DNA of 64,000 nt, taken from the NCBI RefSeq assembly GCF_900114445.1, contig NZ_FOTB01000002.1:1-64000 (forward strand). The letters run 5' to 3'. The position numbers were made by a program, and so were the translations under genes. Position 1 is the first letter of the stretch; each line of letters begins with the position of its first letter. Of this stretch, positions 43,165 through 54,109 are shown piece after piece. Source of the DNA: Salinicoccus halodurans (GTDB lineage: Bacteria > Bacillota > Bacilli > Staphylococcales > Salinicoccaceae). The notes under the pieces were generated by a model. It was not told the DNA's origin. It made no database searches and saw nothing but the letters and a program-made list of their open reading frames with translations.

Positions 43165-43530
43165 TTATAGTTTTACGATGCCAATGATCAGGCATACCCA
43201 TCCTGCAAGGAACAGCACACCGCCAATCGGGGTGATTGCCCCCAGGATCGAAATGCCGCTTACTGCAAGTATATACAGCGATCCGCTGAAGAAGATGATG
43301 CCCAGCAGCATCAGCCATCCTGCTGCACCGAGCAGCGGAGCATTGGTCACCTGCATCAGAATTCCGACTGCGAGAAGGCCGAGGGCGTGGTACATCTGAT
43401 ACTGTACCGCTTTTTCCCAGACTCCCATGTAATGTTCACTGATTTTACCTTCCAGACCATGCGCGCCGAAAGCACCGAGCGCTACGGATATCAGTGCATT
43501 CACTGCACCGAATATTATAAATAATTTCAT
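43165..43530 (-). CDS. ywdK: DUF423 family membrane protein (YwdK)
   Basis: The 121-residue protein has four hydrophobic helices and the family phrases [21 protein letters not shown] and [15 protein letters not shown]. The chosen ATG has AAGGAG seven bases upstream, seven codons after the first in-frame ATG. The molecular role of DUF423 is not established. It follows ywdI and ung, the same cluster as in Bacillus subtilis. Confidence 0.88.
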   Translation of the reverse strand: MKLFIIFGAVNALISVALGAFGAHGLEGKISEHYMGVWEKAVQYQMYHALGLLAVGILMQVTNAPLLGAAGWLMLLGIIFFSGSLYILAVSGISILGAITPIGGVLFLAGWVCLIIGIVKL

Positions 43531-43562
43531 TCTTTTTCTCCTTATATCCATTCGGACAGATT

Positions 43563-43895
43563 TTAAAATTCAAAAAGTGAATCGCCGTTGCCGAACCCGT
43601 CATCCGTATCAAGCGTTTCTGCCGGAAGCTGGTCCGCCTGCCGCGGGGCATCTTGCTGTTTTCCGGCTCTGCCGCCCATCATCCTGAGCATTTCCCTGTC
43701 CTGTACACTCATTCCGGATGAAGGTTTTTCCTTTTCCCCGGATACAGAGATGCCGGAAGCACTGCCGGTATCCTGCTTCAGCAGCCCGATCAGCCGTTCC
43801 ATGGCATACAGATGCTTTTCAAATTCATGCGGCTGGCTGGATACTTCCATGCGGTGGAGTTCCTGCTTCAATTCCGCTATGATCTGCTGCTTCAT
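43563..43895 (-). CDS. ywdI: YwdI family protein (DUF5327)
   Basis: The 110-residue protein has a helical N-terminus ([35 protein letters not shown]) and a low-complexity, polar C-terminal half ending [13 protein letters not shown]. It overlaps the ung stop by four bases (ATGA), so it is coupled to ung. Family function is unknown; the acidic Phe-rich tail might be a protein-binding peptide. Confidence 0.75.
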   Translation of the reverse strand: MKQQIIAELKQELHRMEVSSQPHEFEKHLYAMERLIGLLKQDTGSASGISVSGEKEKPSSGMSVQDREMLRMMGGRAGKQQDAPRQADQLPAETLDTDDGFGNGDSLFEF

Positions 43896-44545
43896 TTCTG
43901 TTCACTCCAGTCGACAGGTTTCCGGCCGTTTTCCACCAGATAATCATTCGTCCGGCTGAATGGTTTCGTACCGAAAAACCCACGGCTTGCAGACAGGGGA
44001 CTTGGATGTACCGATTTGATGACAAGGTGCTTATCCGTGTCTATAAGCTTTTCCTTCTGCTGGGCCGGTTTGCCCCAAAGGATGAACACGACATTTTCCA
44101 AATCATCTGAAACATGTCTGATGATACCATCTGTGAACGGCTGCCACCCCAGTTTCCTGTGGGAATTTGCTTCGTGGGCATCCACTGTCAGTACAGTATT
44201 AAGCAACAGGACTCCCTCCGTCGCCCAGTCTTTCAGGCTGCCGCCTTCCCTCACGATGCCAAGATCGCTTTTAAGCTCTTTATAGATATTTCTAAGGGAT
44301 GGTGGAATCTTTACACCCTCGTTCACAGAAAACGCCAGTCCATGCGACTGATGTTCACCATGATAGGGGTCCTGGCCGAGTATCACGACACGGACATTCT
44401 CAAATGGTGTAAGATCAAAGGCTGTATATATCTGATCTCTCGGCGGGAACACTTTCCCATTTGAATATCTTTCTTCAAGTTCCGCTTCCAGTCCGCTGAA
44501 ATCATTTTCTTCTTTTATAGAATTAAAGACACCTTTCCATTCCAT
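43892..44545 (-). CDS. ung: Uracil-DNA glycosylase
   Basis: The 217-residue family 1 enzyme removes uracil from DNA. The water-activating motif GQDPYHG is at 57-63 with Asp59, and the minor-groove loop [12 protein letters not shown] contains the catalytic His near residue 185. LLNTVLTV and the conserved Phe stacking region are present. Length is normal. It heads the ung-ywdI-ywdK group and is divergent from pdxK. Confidence 0.98.
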   Translation of the reverse strand: MEWKGVFNSIKEENDFSGLEAELEERYSNGKVFPPRDQIYTAFDLTPFENVRVVILGQDPYHGEHQSHGLAFSVNEGVKIPPSLRNIYKELKSDLGIVREGGSLKDWATEGVLLLNTVLTVDAHEANSHRKLGWQPFTDGIIRHVSDDLENVVFILWGKPAQQKEKLIDTDKHLVIKSVHPSPLSASRGFFGTKPFSRTNDYLVENGRKPVDWSEQK

Positions 44546-44659
44546 TTTATATCACCTCTATTTAAAGTTCGATTATACCATTCTATCAGGCATGTCTCTA
44601 GAAATACGATGCTTATTATAGTAGAATATCAGTATTAATAATATTGGAGGAAATTTCCT

Positions 44660-45490
44660 ATGGCACTTAAGAAGACCCTAACAATTGCCGGCTCTGACAC
44701 TAGCGGCGGTGCTGGTATCGCAGCAGATCTGAAAACGTTTCAGGAACATGAAACTTATGGTATGACAGCACTCACTACAATCGTAACCATGGATCCGGAA
44801 ACATGGTCCCATGGCGTGAATCCGATACCTCTGGAAGTTGTCGATGCACAGCTGGAGACGGCATTGTCCATCTCACCCGACGCCATCAAGACGGGCATGC
44901 TCCCTTCTGAAGAGGTCATCGAACGCAGTAAGAATGCATATTTGAACAGCAATGCGAAGCATTTCGTCATCGACCCGGTCATGGTCTGCAAAGGAGACGA
45001 TGAAGTGCTGAATCCCGGTCTTGTGGATGCGATGGTTGAACATCTCCTCCCACACGCAACGGTTGTGACACCGAACCTCTTCGAAGCCGGACAGCTTGCC
45101 GGATACAAAACTCCAAAAACGCTGGACGATGCGAAAAAATGTGCAGAAGTCATCCATGAAAAAGGCGCACAGCATGTCATCATCAAGGGCGGCTCTGAAA
45201 TTGAAGGCGACAAAGCAGCCGATGTATACTATGACGGCAGTGAATTCCACATGCTGACAAGTGACAAGATCGATGCCTCATACAACCACGGTGCAGGCTG
45301 TACATTCGCAGCCGCCATTACGGCAAATCTTGCGAACGGCCTCACGCCGCTCGAAGCGATCCAGAATGCTAAAGCGTTCGTCACCTCCGCCATCAAGAAC
45401 GGATGGAAGATGAATGAGCATGTCGGCGTCGTCCGTCACGGTGCCTATAACAGTGTAGAGAAAATCGACGTGAAGGACGAAACGATATAG
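44660..45490 (+). CDS. pdxK: Pyridoxine/pyridoxal kinase, HMP kinase family (ThiD-like)
   Basis: The 276-residue ribokinase-fold enzyme starts TLTIAGSDTSGGAGIAADLKTF, the mark of ThiD/PdxK kinases. The anion hole and catalytic Asp position are in YNHGAGCTFAAAITANL, where GAGC with a Cys is the PdxK-like form found in staphylococci and Bacillus. It phosphorylates B6 vitamers and perhaps hydroxymethylpyrimidine. No thi genes are adjacent, which slightly favours B6 salvage. TTGGAGGAAA precedes the start; a terminator follows. Confidence 0.92.
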   Translation: MALKKTLTIAGSDTSGGAGIAADLKTFQEHETYGMTALTTIVTMDPETWSHGVNPIPLEVVDAQLETALSISPDAIKTGMLPSEEVIERSKNAYLNSNAKHFVIDPVMVCKGDDEVLNPGLVDAMVEHLLPHATVVTPNLFEAGQLAGYKTPKTLDDAKKCAEVIHEKGAQHVIIKGGSEIEGDKAADVYYDGSEFHMLTSDKIDASYNHGAGCTFAAAITANLANGLTPLEAIQNAKAFVTSAIKNGWKMNEHVGVVRHGAYNSVEKIDVKDETI

Positions 45491-45495
45491 AAAAG

Positions 45496-45520
45496 AGATA
45501 GGCGTGCCTATCTTTTTTCT
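45496..45520 (+). terminator. pdxK terminator
   Basis: AGATAGGC and GCCTATCT pair with a two-base loop, followed by TTTTTTCT. Confidence 0.85.
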
Positions 45521-45550
45521 ATGGACCATTTTAAGGAGCGGTCAGCTTAT

Positions 45551-45910
45551 ATGGAAAAGATCAATCGCGAAACAGTACAGACTTTATTGAATGATTATCA
45601 AGATGAAAAAGTGTACGTCCACGTTGAAGTGACGAGCGGCATGTATGCATCACATATGGATGAACGGGTATTCAACTCGGGTATGTTTCTAAGGAATGTC
45701 CAAGTCGTATTCACCCAGGGGGCGATCCGCGGCGGTGATAACGGTGAATTCCGTGTCGGGCTGAAATTGGATAACGGCGGTTGGATCTATGTCCTCGGAC
45801 TCACTCATTTTGAAGTGAACGATAATGGTGAATTCATCATGCACGGCTTCAACTACGACGGCAAACTCGCCAGTGCACTTGAAATCTCAACTAAAGAATT
45901 CTTTAAATAG
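45551..45910 (+). CDS. yojF: YojF family protein, bacillithiol-linked
   Basis: The 119-residue beta-rich protein (DUF1806) includes VYVHVEVTSGMYASH and VVFTQGAIRGGDNGEFRVGLKL. It is nearly always placed next to bshB2 in Firmicutes, as here, with 11 bases between. Its role in bacillithiol synthesis is presumed from that linkage. The ATG at 45551 is 12 bases after AAGGAG; an in-frame ATG ten codons earlier overlaps the terminator region and is unlikely. Confidence 0.85.
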   Translation: MEKINRETVQTLLNDYQDEKVYVHVEVTSGMYASHMDERVFNSGMFLRNVQVVFTQGAIRGGDNGEFRVGLKLDNGGWIYVLGLTHFEVNDNGEFIMHGFNYDGKLASALEISTKEFFK

Positions 45911-45921
45911 GAGGACACGCT

Positions 45922-46590
45922 ATGGAAAAGGAAAGACAAGTTCTCGTCGTATTTCCACATCCGGATGATGAAGCTTTCGGTGTCAGCGGAACGATGAGCC
46001 AGTATGTGGATATGGGTGTGCCGGTCACTTATGCATGCCTGACATTCGGCGATATGGGACGCAATCTCGGCTATCCTCCGTTTGCAACGAGAGAATCATT
46101 GCACGAAATCCGTAAAAAAGAAGTCGAGGAAAGCGCCCGTCTGATCGGTCTGACTGATCTGAGACTGCTCGGCTATCGTGACAAGACGCTGGAATTTGAA
46201 GAACCCGGCCACTTGAAAGGCGTTATGAAAGAGCTGATCGACGAACTCGATCCGAGCAGGATCATCACCTTTTATCCTGGATACTCTGTCCATCCCGACC
46301 ATGAAGCGACGGCGGAAGCTGTCATTGACGCGATAAGAGAGATGCCGGGCGACGCACGTCCCGAGCTGCAGCTCGTAGCTTTCAGCAATAACACATTGAA
46401 TGATCTCGGCGAACCGGATATCATTGTAGATATAGACGGCTATCAGGAACGCAAAGAAAAGATCATGGCTGCCCATGAATCACAGACAGGCCCGCTCCTC
46501 AAATCTCTTGCAGCGGATACGCAGGAAGGCCAGGAAGCACGAGACATGTGGATGAAATACGAAACATTCTACAGTTACGATATAGATTAA
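45922..46590 (+). CDS. bshB2: Bacillithiol biosynthesis deacetylase BshB2
   Basis: The 222-residue LmbE-family zinc deacetylase removes the acetyl group from GlcNAc-malate in bacillithiol synthesis. The zinc motif PHPDDEAFG is at 12-20 and the third ligand region is [20 protein letters not shown] precedes the start. It follows yojF, consistent with the YojFG pair. Some relatives work in other deacetylations, but this context is specific. Confidence 0.93.
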   Translation: MEKERQVLVVFPHPDDEAFGVSGTMSQYVDMGVPVTYACLTFGDMGRNLGYPPFATRESLHEIRKKEVEESARLIGLTDLRLLGYRDKTLEFEEPGHLKGVMKELIDELDPSRIITFYPGYSVHPDHEATAEAVIDAIREMPGDARPELQLVAFSNNTLNDLGEPDIIVDIDGYQERKEKIMAAHESQTGPLLKSLAADTQEGQEARDMWMKYETFYSYDID

Positions 46591-46601
46591 GGAGTAGAAG
46601 C

Positions 46602-47480
46602 ATGGAAGAACTGGACCTTACGACACGAGAAGGACGTTTTAAACATTTCGGTTCCACAGATCCGATTGAAGGAACCAAGCCAATCGAGAAAGAGCTCATG
46701 GTCGACCTGCAGAGCTCGAAGAAAGATTTTTTATTCGAAGTGGATTCAGTAGGAATCAATAACCTGAGCTATCCTGTAGTGATTGGAGATTTCCAGTCAG
46801 TCGGAAACTTTGAACTTGCAACAAGCCTGAGAAGGAATGAGAAAGGCATCAACATGAGCCGTATTCTGGAATCTCTCGAGACTAAAAATAACGGCGGTAT
46901 CAAACTTGATTTCACAACCCTGGAAAGTGTCCTCGGGACACTCAGGGACCGCATGCACCAGGAATCCGCAGAAGTTACTGCAGACGGCAAATGGTATTTC
47001 TCAAAGCCGAGTCCGCATACACAGCTTTCCGGAATGGCGCACGCAGATGTGAAATATTCATTGGAAATGGGAGAGTCAGGTACGACACGCAAACAGCTCG
47101 GCATGACGGCAATGGTTACGACCCTTTGCCCATGTTCTAAAGAAATCAGTGAATACAGTGCACATAACCAGCGCGGTTATGTGAAAGCCCTGCTCGACAT
47201 CGACCCGGATGCAGAACTCCCTGAAAACCATAAAGAACAGCTGTATGAAGTATTGGAGATCAATGCTTCCTCCCAGCTCTACCCGATTTTGAAGCGCACG
47301 GACGAAAAGATGGTCACAGAGCGCGCATACGAAAACCCGCGCTTCGTAGAAGATCTGATCCGTCTCATTGCATACGATCTAGTGGAACTCGACTGGGTCA
47401 GCGGCTTCGAACTCGAATGCCGCAACGAAGAAAGCATCCATCAGCATGATGCTTTCAGCAGAATGAAATACCAGAAATAA
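46602..47480 (+). CDS. folE2: GTP cyclohydrolase IB
   Basis: This 292-residue type IB enzyme opens GTP to dihydroneopterin triphosphate for folate. Motifs are [14 protein letters not shown], the metal/active-site [20 protein letters not shown] with the catalytic Cys, and [15 protein letters not shown] at the end. The ATG at 46602 has AAGGAG seven bases upstream, 11 bases after the bshB2 stop. Type IB enzymes can use metals other than zinc. yojF-bshB2-folE2 likely form one transcript, ended by the next hairpin. Confidence 0.96.
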   Translation: MEELDLTTREGRFKHFGSTDPIEGTKPIEKELMVDLQSSKKDFLFEVDSVGINNLSYPVVIGDFQSVGNFELATSLRRNEKGINMSRILESLETKNNGGIKLDFTTLESVLGTLRDRMHQESAEVTADGKWYFSKPSPHTQLSGMAHADVKYSLEMGESGTTRKQLGMTAMVTTLCPCSKEISEYSAHNQRGYVKALLDIDPDAELPENHKEQLYEVLEINASSQLYPILKRTDEKMVTERAYENPRFVEDLIRLIAYDLVELDWVSGFELECRNEESIHQHDAFSRMKYQK

Positions 47481-47496
47481 AATATGCTTGCCTGCG

Positions 47497-47528
47497 AGAC
47501 AGATTCCAATTGGAAATCTGTCTTTTTA
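47497..47528 (+). terminator. Terminator after folE2
   Basis: AGACAGATT and AATCTGTCT pair around a nine-base, partly self-complementary loop and are followed by TTTTTATTT. Confidence 0.88.
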
Positions 47529-47600
47529 TTTGCAGATTTTATGATATTAGCGGTGTTCATAATTCATACATAATTATTGTTATTTATTTCACAAATTATA

Positions 47601-47629
47601 TTGACTTAGTGATTTTTTTCACATATAAT
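47601..47629 (+). promoter_or_regulatory. Near-consensus promoter of the doxX gene
   Basis: TTGACT and TATAAT are exactly 17 bases apart, 44 bases before the start codon. It is the best sigma-A promoter seen in the window. Confidence 0.9.
47608..47623. promoter_or_regulatory. Fnr/CRP- or Rex-like dyad in the doxX promoter spacer
   Basis: AGTGA-TTTTTT-TCACA is an inverted repeat filling the spacer between -35 and -10. It differs in one base from the TGTGA-N6-TCACA consensus of Crp/Fnr proteins and also resembles part of a Rex site. A protein bound there would repress the promoter. Confidence 0.5.
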
Positions 47630-47672
47630 AAAATCAAAGAAACGGACAGAAAATCCAAAAGGAGATAATCAG

Positions 47673-48191
47673 ATGATTAAAAAATTATTGTCGCACATAA
47701 TCAGTGAGTACGTAATGCTTGTCCTGCGGGTGTATCTCGGAGTAGGCTGGTTCACCAGTGGCCTTGGAAAAGTGATGGGAGGAGGATTCGATGCTTCCGG
47801 TTTCCTGCAAAATGCTGTACAGAATCCGGTGCTCGGCCCGGATGGAAACCCTGTCTATCCGTGGTACACATTCCTGATTGAAAACGTCTTTCTATCAATG
47901 ACGCCTGTGATAAATGTGATGATTCCATGGGCTGAACTGCTCGTGGGACTCGGCCTGATCATCGGTGGATTCACAGCCTATGCCGCTTTCTTCGGACTGC
48001 TCATGAACTTCTCATTCCTGTTTGCAGGCACAGTATCAGTAAACCCGCTCTACATCCTGCTTGGAGTCATCATCATTGCCGCAGGGTACAAAGCCGGCAG
48101 CCTGGGAGTCGACCGCTTCATCAAACCCGCGCTGGAAAAAGGTACATTCCGTATCTTCAGCCACCGCCGTCCTGAACGTAAGACAGCCTAA
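47673..48191 (+). CDS. DoxX/DoxD family membrane protein
   Basis: The 172-residue protein has four hydrophobic segments. VLRVYLGVGWFTSGLGKVMGG and the middle MIPWAELLVGLGLIIGGFTAYAAFFG are DoxX landmarks, similar to the small subunit-like quinone-linked DoxD proteins. The C-terminus is basic (RRPERKTA). Family members take part in redox reactions of thiols or quinones; the exact role is open. It has its own strong promoter with an embedded dyad and a terminator. Confidence 0.85.
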   Translation: MIKKLLSHIISEYVMLVLRVYLGVGWFTSGLGKVMGGGFDASGFLQNAVQNPVLGPDGNPVYPWYTFLIENVFLSMTPVINVMIPWAELLVGLGLIIGGFTAYAAFFGLLMNFSFLFAGTVSVNPLYILLGVIIIAAGYKAGSLGVDRFIKPALEKGTFRIFSHRRPERKTA

Positions 48192-48222
48192 ACCAGATAT
48201 TCCCCCCATGAATATAAAAATT

Positions 48223-48268
48223 GCTTCAGACAGACTGTTATCTACGGTCTGCCTGAAGCTTTGTTTGT
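48223..48268 (+). terminator. Terminator after the doxX gene
   Basis: A 13-base-pair stem with one mismatch (48223-48235 with 48247-48259) is followed by TTTGTTTGTTG. Confidence 0.8.
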
Positions 48269-48374
48269 TGTTTGTGCTGATTTGGTATACGGGTTTTATT
48301 CGCAGACGTGATTAGCCTCTTTGAGATGTACGATCGCCAATCGAAGAGACGGCACGGCCCGCCACAACACAAAA

Positions 48375-48417
48375 AAACGGACCGACTCCCCAATATCCAC
48401 AAGGGGGCCGTCCGTTT
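48375..48417 (-). terminator. Terminator of the Cof phosphatase gene
   Basis: AAACGGAC... pairs with ...GTCCGTTT in a long, slightly imperfect stem; TTTTTTT follows on the minus strand. The 244-base gap between doxX and this gene holds only these two terminators. Confidence 0.8.
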
Positions 48418-48435
48418 CACAGTCTGTAATATTTT

Positions 48436-49356
48436 TTAAGCGCCCGTCCCGTTCTCGGAATCCGAGGCCGATGCAGCAGCCGCTTCTTCGCGGTCCATCT
48501 CTGCCAATGCTTCTTCGATGGCGATGGCCACACCGTCTTCCATGTTGGTCCTGGTCGTTTTGTCTGCAATGCCTTTGACCTCTGAAGCGGCGTTGCCCAT
48601 GGCAACAGAATGGCCTACACGCTTGAGCATCGAGATGTCATTGAGATTATCCCCGACTGCCATGACATCTTTCATATCAATTTCCATGACTTCTGCAATA
48701 TGTTCAAGTGCAATCCCCTTCTGGGCATTTTCATGGGTGAGCTCGATGTTGCCTGCTGATGATGAAGATACGGCCAGATTGCCGATTTCATTGAGCTCAT
48801 TCTTTGCCCTTACCAGTTTTGCCCTGCTTGATGATGTTGCCAGGAACTTGAGGACGTTCTCGTCCCCTCTTTCGAATATTCCTTTGTAATCATCCACTTC
48901 AACAAGTGTGCCGCGCTCCAGCCGTTCTTCCATGAACTTCCGGATGCGTGTTTCATTCGCTTCCTGTCCCATCTGTTCGGACAGATCGATGAACACTTCT
49001 ATATCCCTTTCAATGCTTGTTGTATATATCGCCCGATCTGTATAGATCTGGTAGAATATCCCCTCGGCCCTGAACACATCAGATACTTCATCGATAAGTT
49101 CTGAATTCAAAGCTGAAGTCGACAGAATCTCGCTGGATTCATTGCGGACTTCTGCACCGTTAAGACAAATGTAAGGTACTTTCATATCCAATTTACTGAT
49201 GATGCCATGTGCTTCATAAAATGCACGGCCAGTGGCGATTACCACCTGTATCCCTCTGTCCATTGCCTTTTGTATCGCTTCTCTTGTCCGCCCGCTGATA
49301 TCATGATTCGGGGTCAGCAAGGTTCCATCCATATCCAATGCGATCAATTTGACCAT
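48436..49356 (-). CDS. Cof-type HAD family phosphatase
   Basis: The 306-residue protein has the HAD motifs IALDMDGTLL (nucleophile Asp8), VVIATGR, a Lys region and AVGDNLNDISML, with a C2-type cap between. It likely dephosphorylates sugar phosphates or flavin/B6 phosphates. An extra tail rich in Ala, Ser and Glu (EEALAEMDREEAAAASASDS) extends the usual 270-280 residues. It is monocistronic. Confidence 0.9.
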   Translation of the reverse strand: MVKLIALDMDGTLLTPNHDISGRTREAIQKAMDRGIQVVIATGRAFYEAHGIISKLDMKVPYICLNGAEVRNESSEILSTSALNSELIDEVSDVFRAEGIFYQIYTDRAIYTTSIERDIEVFIDLSEQMGQEANETRIRKFMEERLERGTLVEVDDYKGIFERGDENVLKFLATSSSRAKLVRAKNELNEIGNLAVSSSSAGNIELTHENAQKGIALEHIAEVMEIDMKDVMAVGDNLNDISMLKRVGHSVAMGNAASEVKGIADKTTRTNMEDGVAIAIEEALAEMDREEAAAASASDSENGTGA

Positions 49357-49407
49357 AAGCTTTCTAAAACTCCCTTATACTGTTTTAACTTCATTTTATC
49401 AGAAAAT

Positions 49408-50587
<1,180 letters not shown>

Positions 50588-50604
50588 TTTGCCTCCTAAA
50601 TTTA

Positions 50605-50632
50605 GAAAAATAAGAAGGCTTAGAGCCTCCTT
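50605..50632 (-). terminator. Terminator of the kbl-tdh operon
   Basis: AAGAAGGCT and AGCCTCCTT pair with one G-T and loop TAG; ATTTTTCT follows on the minus strand. It is directly after the epimerase stop codon. Confidence 0.75.
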
Positions 50633-50633
50633 A

Positions 50634-51575
50634 TCATTTATTTCGTATCGCTTCCAACATGATTTCTGTCATTTTGGCGAGATTATATTTGGGTTCGAAG
50701 TCCCACTGGCGGACTGCATGACTTGCATCAATCACATTTGGCCAGCTCTCTGCAATGCCCTGACGCACAGGATCGACATCGTAATCCACTTCAAATGCCG
50801 GGATATGCTTTCTGATTTCATTCGCAACCATTTCCGGATTGATGCTCATCGCAGTCACATTGAATGCATTACGGTCTTCAAGCCTCGATGCGTCTGCCTC
50901 CATCAGTTTGATGGTTGCATCGATTGCATCGTCCATATACATCATATCCATATTCGTATCTTTATCAATATATGAAGTATATCTTCCGGTTCTTATCGCT
51001 TCAAAATAAATTTCCACCGCGTAATCCGTTGTCCCGCCGCCCGGTTCTTTCACATGTGAAATGAGGCCGGGGAATCTGAGACCACGGGTGTCCACACCAA
51101 ATTTTTCAAAGTAGTAGTCGCATAATAATTCTCCTGCGACCTTGTTCACGCCGTACATTGTCGTCGGACGCTGTACAGTGACCTGTGGCGTGTTCTCCTT
51201 AGGCGTGGACGGACCGAAAGCGCCTATTGAACTTGGTGTGAAGAACTGCAGGCTGAACTCTCTTGAGAGTTCCAGTGCATTTACAAGGCCGCCCATGTTG
51301 ATGTCCCATGCAAGCTGGGGATCCTTCTCGCACGTCGCACTGAGCAGCGCTGCCATATGCATGATCGTGTCCGGTTTGAAAGTTGCAGCAATCTCTTTCA
51401 GCCGGTCCATATCACGCACATCCAGTATTTCAAATGGCTTCCCTTTGAGCTGTTCATCTTCCGGCTCTTTTATATCCGTTGGCAAAACATTCTCTTCGCC
51501 ATACCTCTCTCTCAGTTTTAAAGTAAGTTCCGTACCAATCTGACCGAGAGCCCCTGTTATTATAATTCGTTCCAT
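50634..51575 (-). CDS. L-threonine 3-dehydrogenase, epimerase/SDR type
   Basis: The 313-residue extended SDR has [36 protein letters not shown]-like acidic region, [10 protein letters not shown] and the catalytic Tyr-Lys in [12 protein letters not shown]. It would oxidise L-threonine to 2-amino-3-ketobutyrate, the substrate of Kbl encoded 16 bases upstream. The pair explains threonine to glycine conversion. Members were long annotated just as NAD-dependent epimerases; the kbl linkage supports threonine dehydrogenase. Confidence 0.9.
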   Translation of the reverse strand: MERIIITGALGQIGTELTLKLRERYGEENVLPTDIKEPEDEQLKGKPFEILDVRDMDRLKEIAATFKPDTIMHMAALLSATCEKDPQLAWDINMGGLVNALELSREFSLQFFTPSSIGAFGPSTPKENTPQVTVQRPTTMYGVNKVAGELLCDYYFEKFGVDTRGLRFPGLISHVKEPGGGTTDYAVEIYFEAIRTGRYTSYIDKDTNMDMMYMDDAIDATIKLMEADASRLEDRNAFNVTAMSINPEMVANEIRKHIPAFEVDYDVDPVRQGIAESWPNVIDASHAVRQWDFEPKYNLAKMTEIMLEAIRNK

Positions 51576-51591
51576 TGTGTACTCCTTCGTT

Positions 51592-52782
51592 TTATGAGAT
51601 TACATTGAGTTCCCTGCCGACTTTTTCGTAGATGCGGAGTGCTTCATCGAGCATCTCTTTCGTATGTGCTGCGGTCGGCATATTTCTCACACGACCCGTG
51701 CCTTTCGGTACTGTAGGGAAGACGATGGATTTTGCATATACGCCTTCTTCCATAAGACGCTTTGAAAATTCCTGTGTCGTTTTTTCATCGCCGATCATGC
51801 AAGGTGTAATCGGTGTTTCAGAATTGCCGATATCAAATCCGAGTTCCTTGAGACCTTTTTTGAGATAGTCCCCATTTTCCCAGAGTCTGTCGTGCAGTTC
51901 TGTGGAATCCATCAGCATCTGGACCGCTTCTGTGATCGCACGTGTGTCCCCCGGTGTCAATGATGTCGAGAAGAGGAACGGACGCGCAGCCACTTTCAGA
52001 TAATCGATCAGATCCTGTGAACCTGCGACATATCCGCCTACCACACCGATCGCTTTGGATAAAGTACCCATCTGGAGATCGATATCATTCTGCAGACCGA
52101 AATGCTTCACGGTACCTGCCCCTTTGCCCATCACTCCTGATCCATGTGCATCATCCACATAAGTGATCAGATCGAATTCCTTGGCGATTTCAACAATCTC
52201 CGGCAGCAGCGCAACATCGCCGTCCATTGAGAATACACCATCTGTGATGTACATCACTTTTTTATACAGCCCTGACTCGACCGCCTCTTTCGCTTTCTTT
52301 CTGAGGTCGTCCATATCCGAGTGGTTCACACGGATGATTTTCGCACGGGAAAGACGGCATCCGTCAATGATGGAAGCATGATTCAGCTCATCGGACAGAA
52401 TCGCGTCTTCCTTGTTCATCACCGCCTGTATAGCTGCCATATTACAGTTGAAACCGGATTGGAATGCAACCGCCGCTTCCGTCCCCTTGAATTCAGCAAG
52501 CTTACCCTCCAGTTCAACATGAAGATCAAGTGTACCGTTGATTGTACGGACCGCCCCTGCACCGACTCCATGAGAATCAATCGCCTCTTTTGCCACTTTT
52601 TTCAGCGTCTCATCTGTCGCCAGACCCAGGTAGTTGTTGGAAGACAGATTGATCAGTTTTTTACCTTCGATTGTAATTTCAGGGCCATTTGCGCCTTCCA
52701 CTACATTGATCTCATTGTACAGTCCATTGTCCTTTAACTCCTGCAGGTTCTCCGCAAGATATTCGTCCAAAATTTTAGACAT
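51592..52782 (-). CDS. kbl: Glycine C-acetyltransferase (2-amino-3-ketobutyrate CoA ligase)
   Basis: The 396-residue PLP enzyme cleaves 2-amino-3-ketobutyrate with CoA to glycine and acetyl-CoA. It belongs to the alpha-oxoamine synthases: [14 protein letters not shown] near the start, [12 protein letters not shown] with the PLP Asp-His, and the PLP Lys in [17 protein letters not shown] near residue 245. Length is typical. It begins the kbl-tdh operon and is divergent from the amidohydrolase cluster. Confidence 0.95.
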   Translation of the reverse strand: MSKILDEYLAENLQELKDNGLYNEINVVEGANGPEITIEGKKLINLSSNNYLGLATDETLKKVAKEAIDSHGVGAGAVRTINGTLDLHVELEGKLAEFKGTEAAVAFQSGFNCNMAAIQAVMNKEDAILSDELNHASIIDGCRLSRAKIIRVNHSDMDDLRKKAKEAVESGLYKKVMYITDGVFSMDGDVALLPEIVEIAKEFDLITYVDDAHGSGVMGKGAGTVKHFGLQNDIDLQMGTLSKAIGVVGGYVAGSQDLIDYLKVAARPFLFSTSLTPGDTRAITEAVQMLMDSTELHDRLWENGDYLKKGLKELGFDIGNSETPITPCMIGDEKTTQEFSKRLMEEGVYAKSIVFPTVPKGTGRVRNMPTAAHTKEMLDEALRIYEKVGRELNVIS

Positions 52783-52918
52783 CCCAAATCTCCTCCTCTT
52801 TTCTTTATCATATCACAAGTGAATACTGACTTAGAATCGAAATACAGCGATCTATAATGTTTATAAAACTCCGAAAATTTGATAAAATTATCTAATACAA
52901 TTTATGGAGGCGAAAGTC

Positions 52919-54109
52919 ATGGAAATTAAAGAAATTGCAGAAGCCATTCTGCCGAAAATGATTGAAACAAGACGCTATATGCATATGCATCCTGAAGTTT
53001 CTTTTCATGAAAAGGAAACATATAAATACATACTGGAACGTTTGAGAGAGTACCCGGACCTGTCCATAAAAGAAAATGTCGGCGGTGGCGGGCTGCTCGC
53101 TACAATCGGCAATGAGTCGCACCCCCATATTGCGGTGCGGGCAGACTTCGACGCCCTTCCAATCCAGGATGAGAAGGATGTGCCTTATAAATCCACTGTG
53201 GATGGTGTTATGCATGCATGCGGGCACGATGCACATACAAGCACTCTGCTTGCCCTTGTGGATACCGTCTACAACAATAGGCATAATCTGAACGGCAGAG
53301 TCTCCTTCCTCTTCCAGTTTGCGGAAGAAGTGCAGCCGGGCGGTGCGATTTCCATGGTAAGGGACGGCGTACTTGACGGCATCGACAAAGTGTACGGTCA
53401 GCACTACTGGAGCCAGTATCCAACGGGACTCATCAAAACGAAACCGGGTCCGCTTGTGGCAAGTCCCGATTATTTTGAGATCACCATCCAGGGCAAAGGC
53501 GGTCATGCTGCCCATCCTCACGATGCCGTCGATCCGATTGTCATTGTCTCGGAACTCATCACAAGCCTGCAGGCAACCGTTGCCAGACAGGTTTCCCCGC
53601 TTGATAATGCAGTCGTCACTGTAGGCAAAGTGCGCTCCGGGGATGCTTTCAATGTCATTCCTGATACAGCGACCATCACCGGCACGGTCCGTACATTCAA
53701 ACAGGAAACGAAGCAGATGATCCACGACATCTTCCACAGGGAAGCGACGCTCACCGCTGAAAAACGGGGAGCAACAGCGGATGTCCTATACAATTTCGGT
53801 TATCCGGCAGTCATCAACCATGAAGCGGAAGCCGAAGTCATCCGTCAGGCAGCGGATGGCGCTGGCATCGAGTTCGAAGAATCAAAACCACTGATGATCG
53901 GGGAAGACTTCTCATACTTCATAAACGAGCGTCCCGGTGCATTTTTCTTCACAGGCTCCGGCAATCATGAAAAGCTGAGCGATTTTGTACATCACCATCC
54001 TAAGTTTGATATGGATGAAGATGCGATGGTCAGCGGTCTGTCCATGTTTATGAAAATACTGGAAATCGAGCAGGTGATTGAATGGAAACAAGCATCATTG
54101 AAAAACTGA
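52919..54109 (+). CDS. M20 family amidohydrolase, copy 1
   Basis: The 396-residue enzyme is a HipO/AmhX-like N-acyl-amino-acid amidohydrolase. The metal site is in HACGHDAHTST (Cys and His), FAEEVQPGGA (Glu pair) and the late HHHPKFDMDE. A dimerisation domain with GKGGHAAHPHDAVDP divides the catalytic halves. It would release amino acids from N-acyl or aminoacyl conjugates. The ATG at 52919 follows GGAGG. It is the first of three paralogues in one tight operon and overlaps the second by 28 bases. Confidence 0.93.
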   Translation: MEIKEIAEAILPKMIETRRYMHMHPEVSFHEKETYKYILERLREYPDLSIKENVGGGGLLATIGNESHPHIAVRADFDALPIQDEKDVPYKSTVDGVMHACGHDAHTSTLLALVDTVYNNRHNLNGRVSFLFQFAEEVQPGGAISMVRDGVLDGIDKVYGQHYWSQYPTGLIKTKPGPLVASPDYFEITIQGKGGHAAHPHDAVDPIVIVSELITSLQATVARQVSPLDNAVVTVGKVRSGDAFNVIPDTATITGTVRTFKQETKQMIHDIFHREATLTAEKRGATADVLYNFGYPAVINHEAEAEVIRQAADGAGIEFEESKPLMIGEDFSYFINERPGAFFFTGSGNHEKLSDFVHHHPKFDMDEDAMVSGLSMFMKILEIEQVIEWKQASLKN

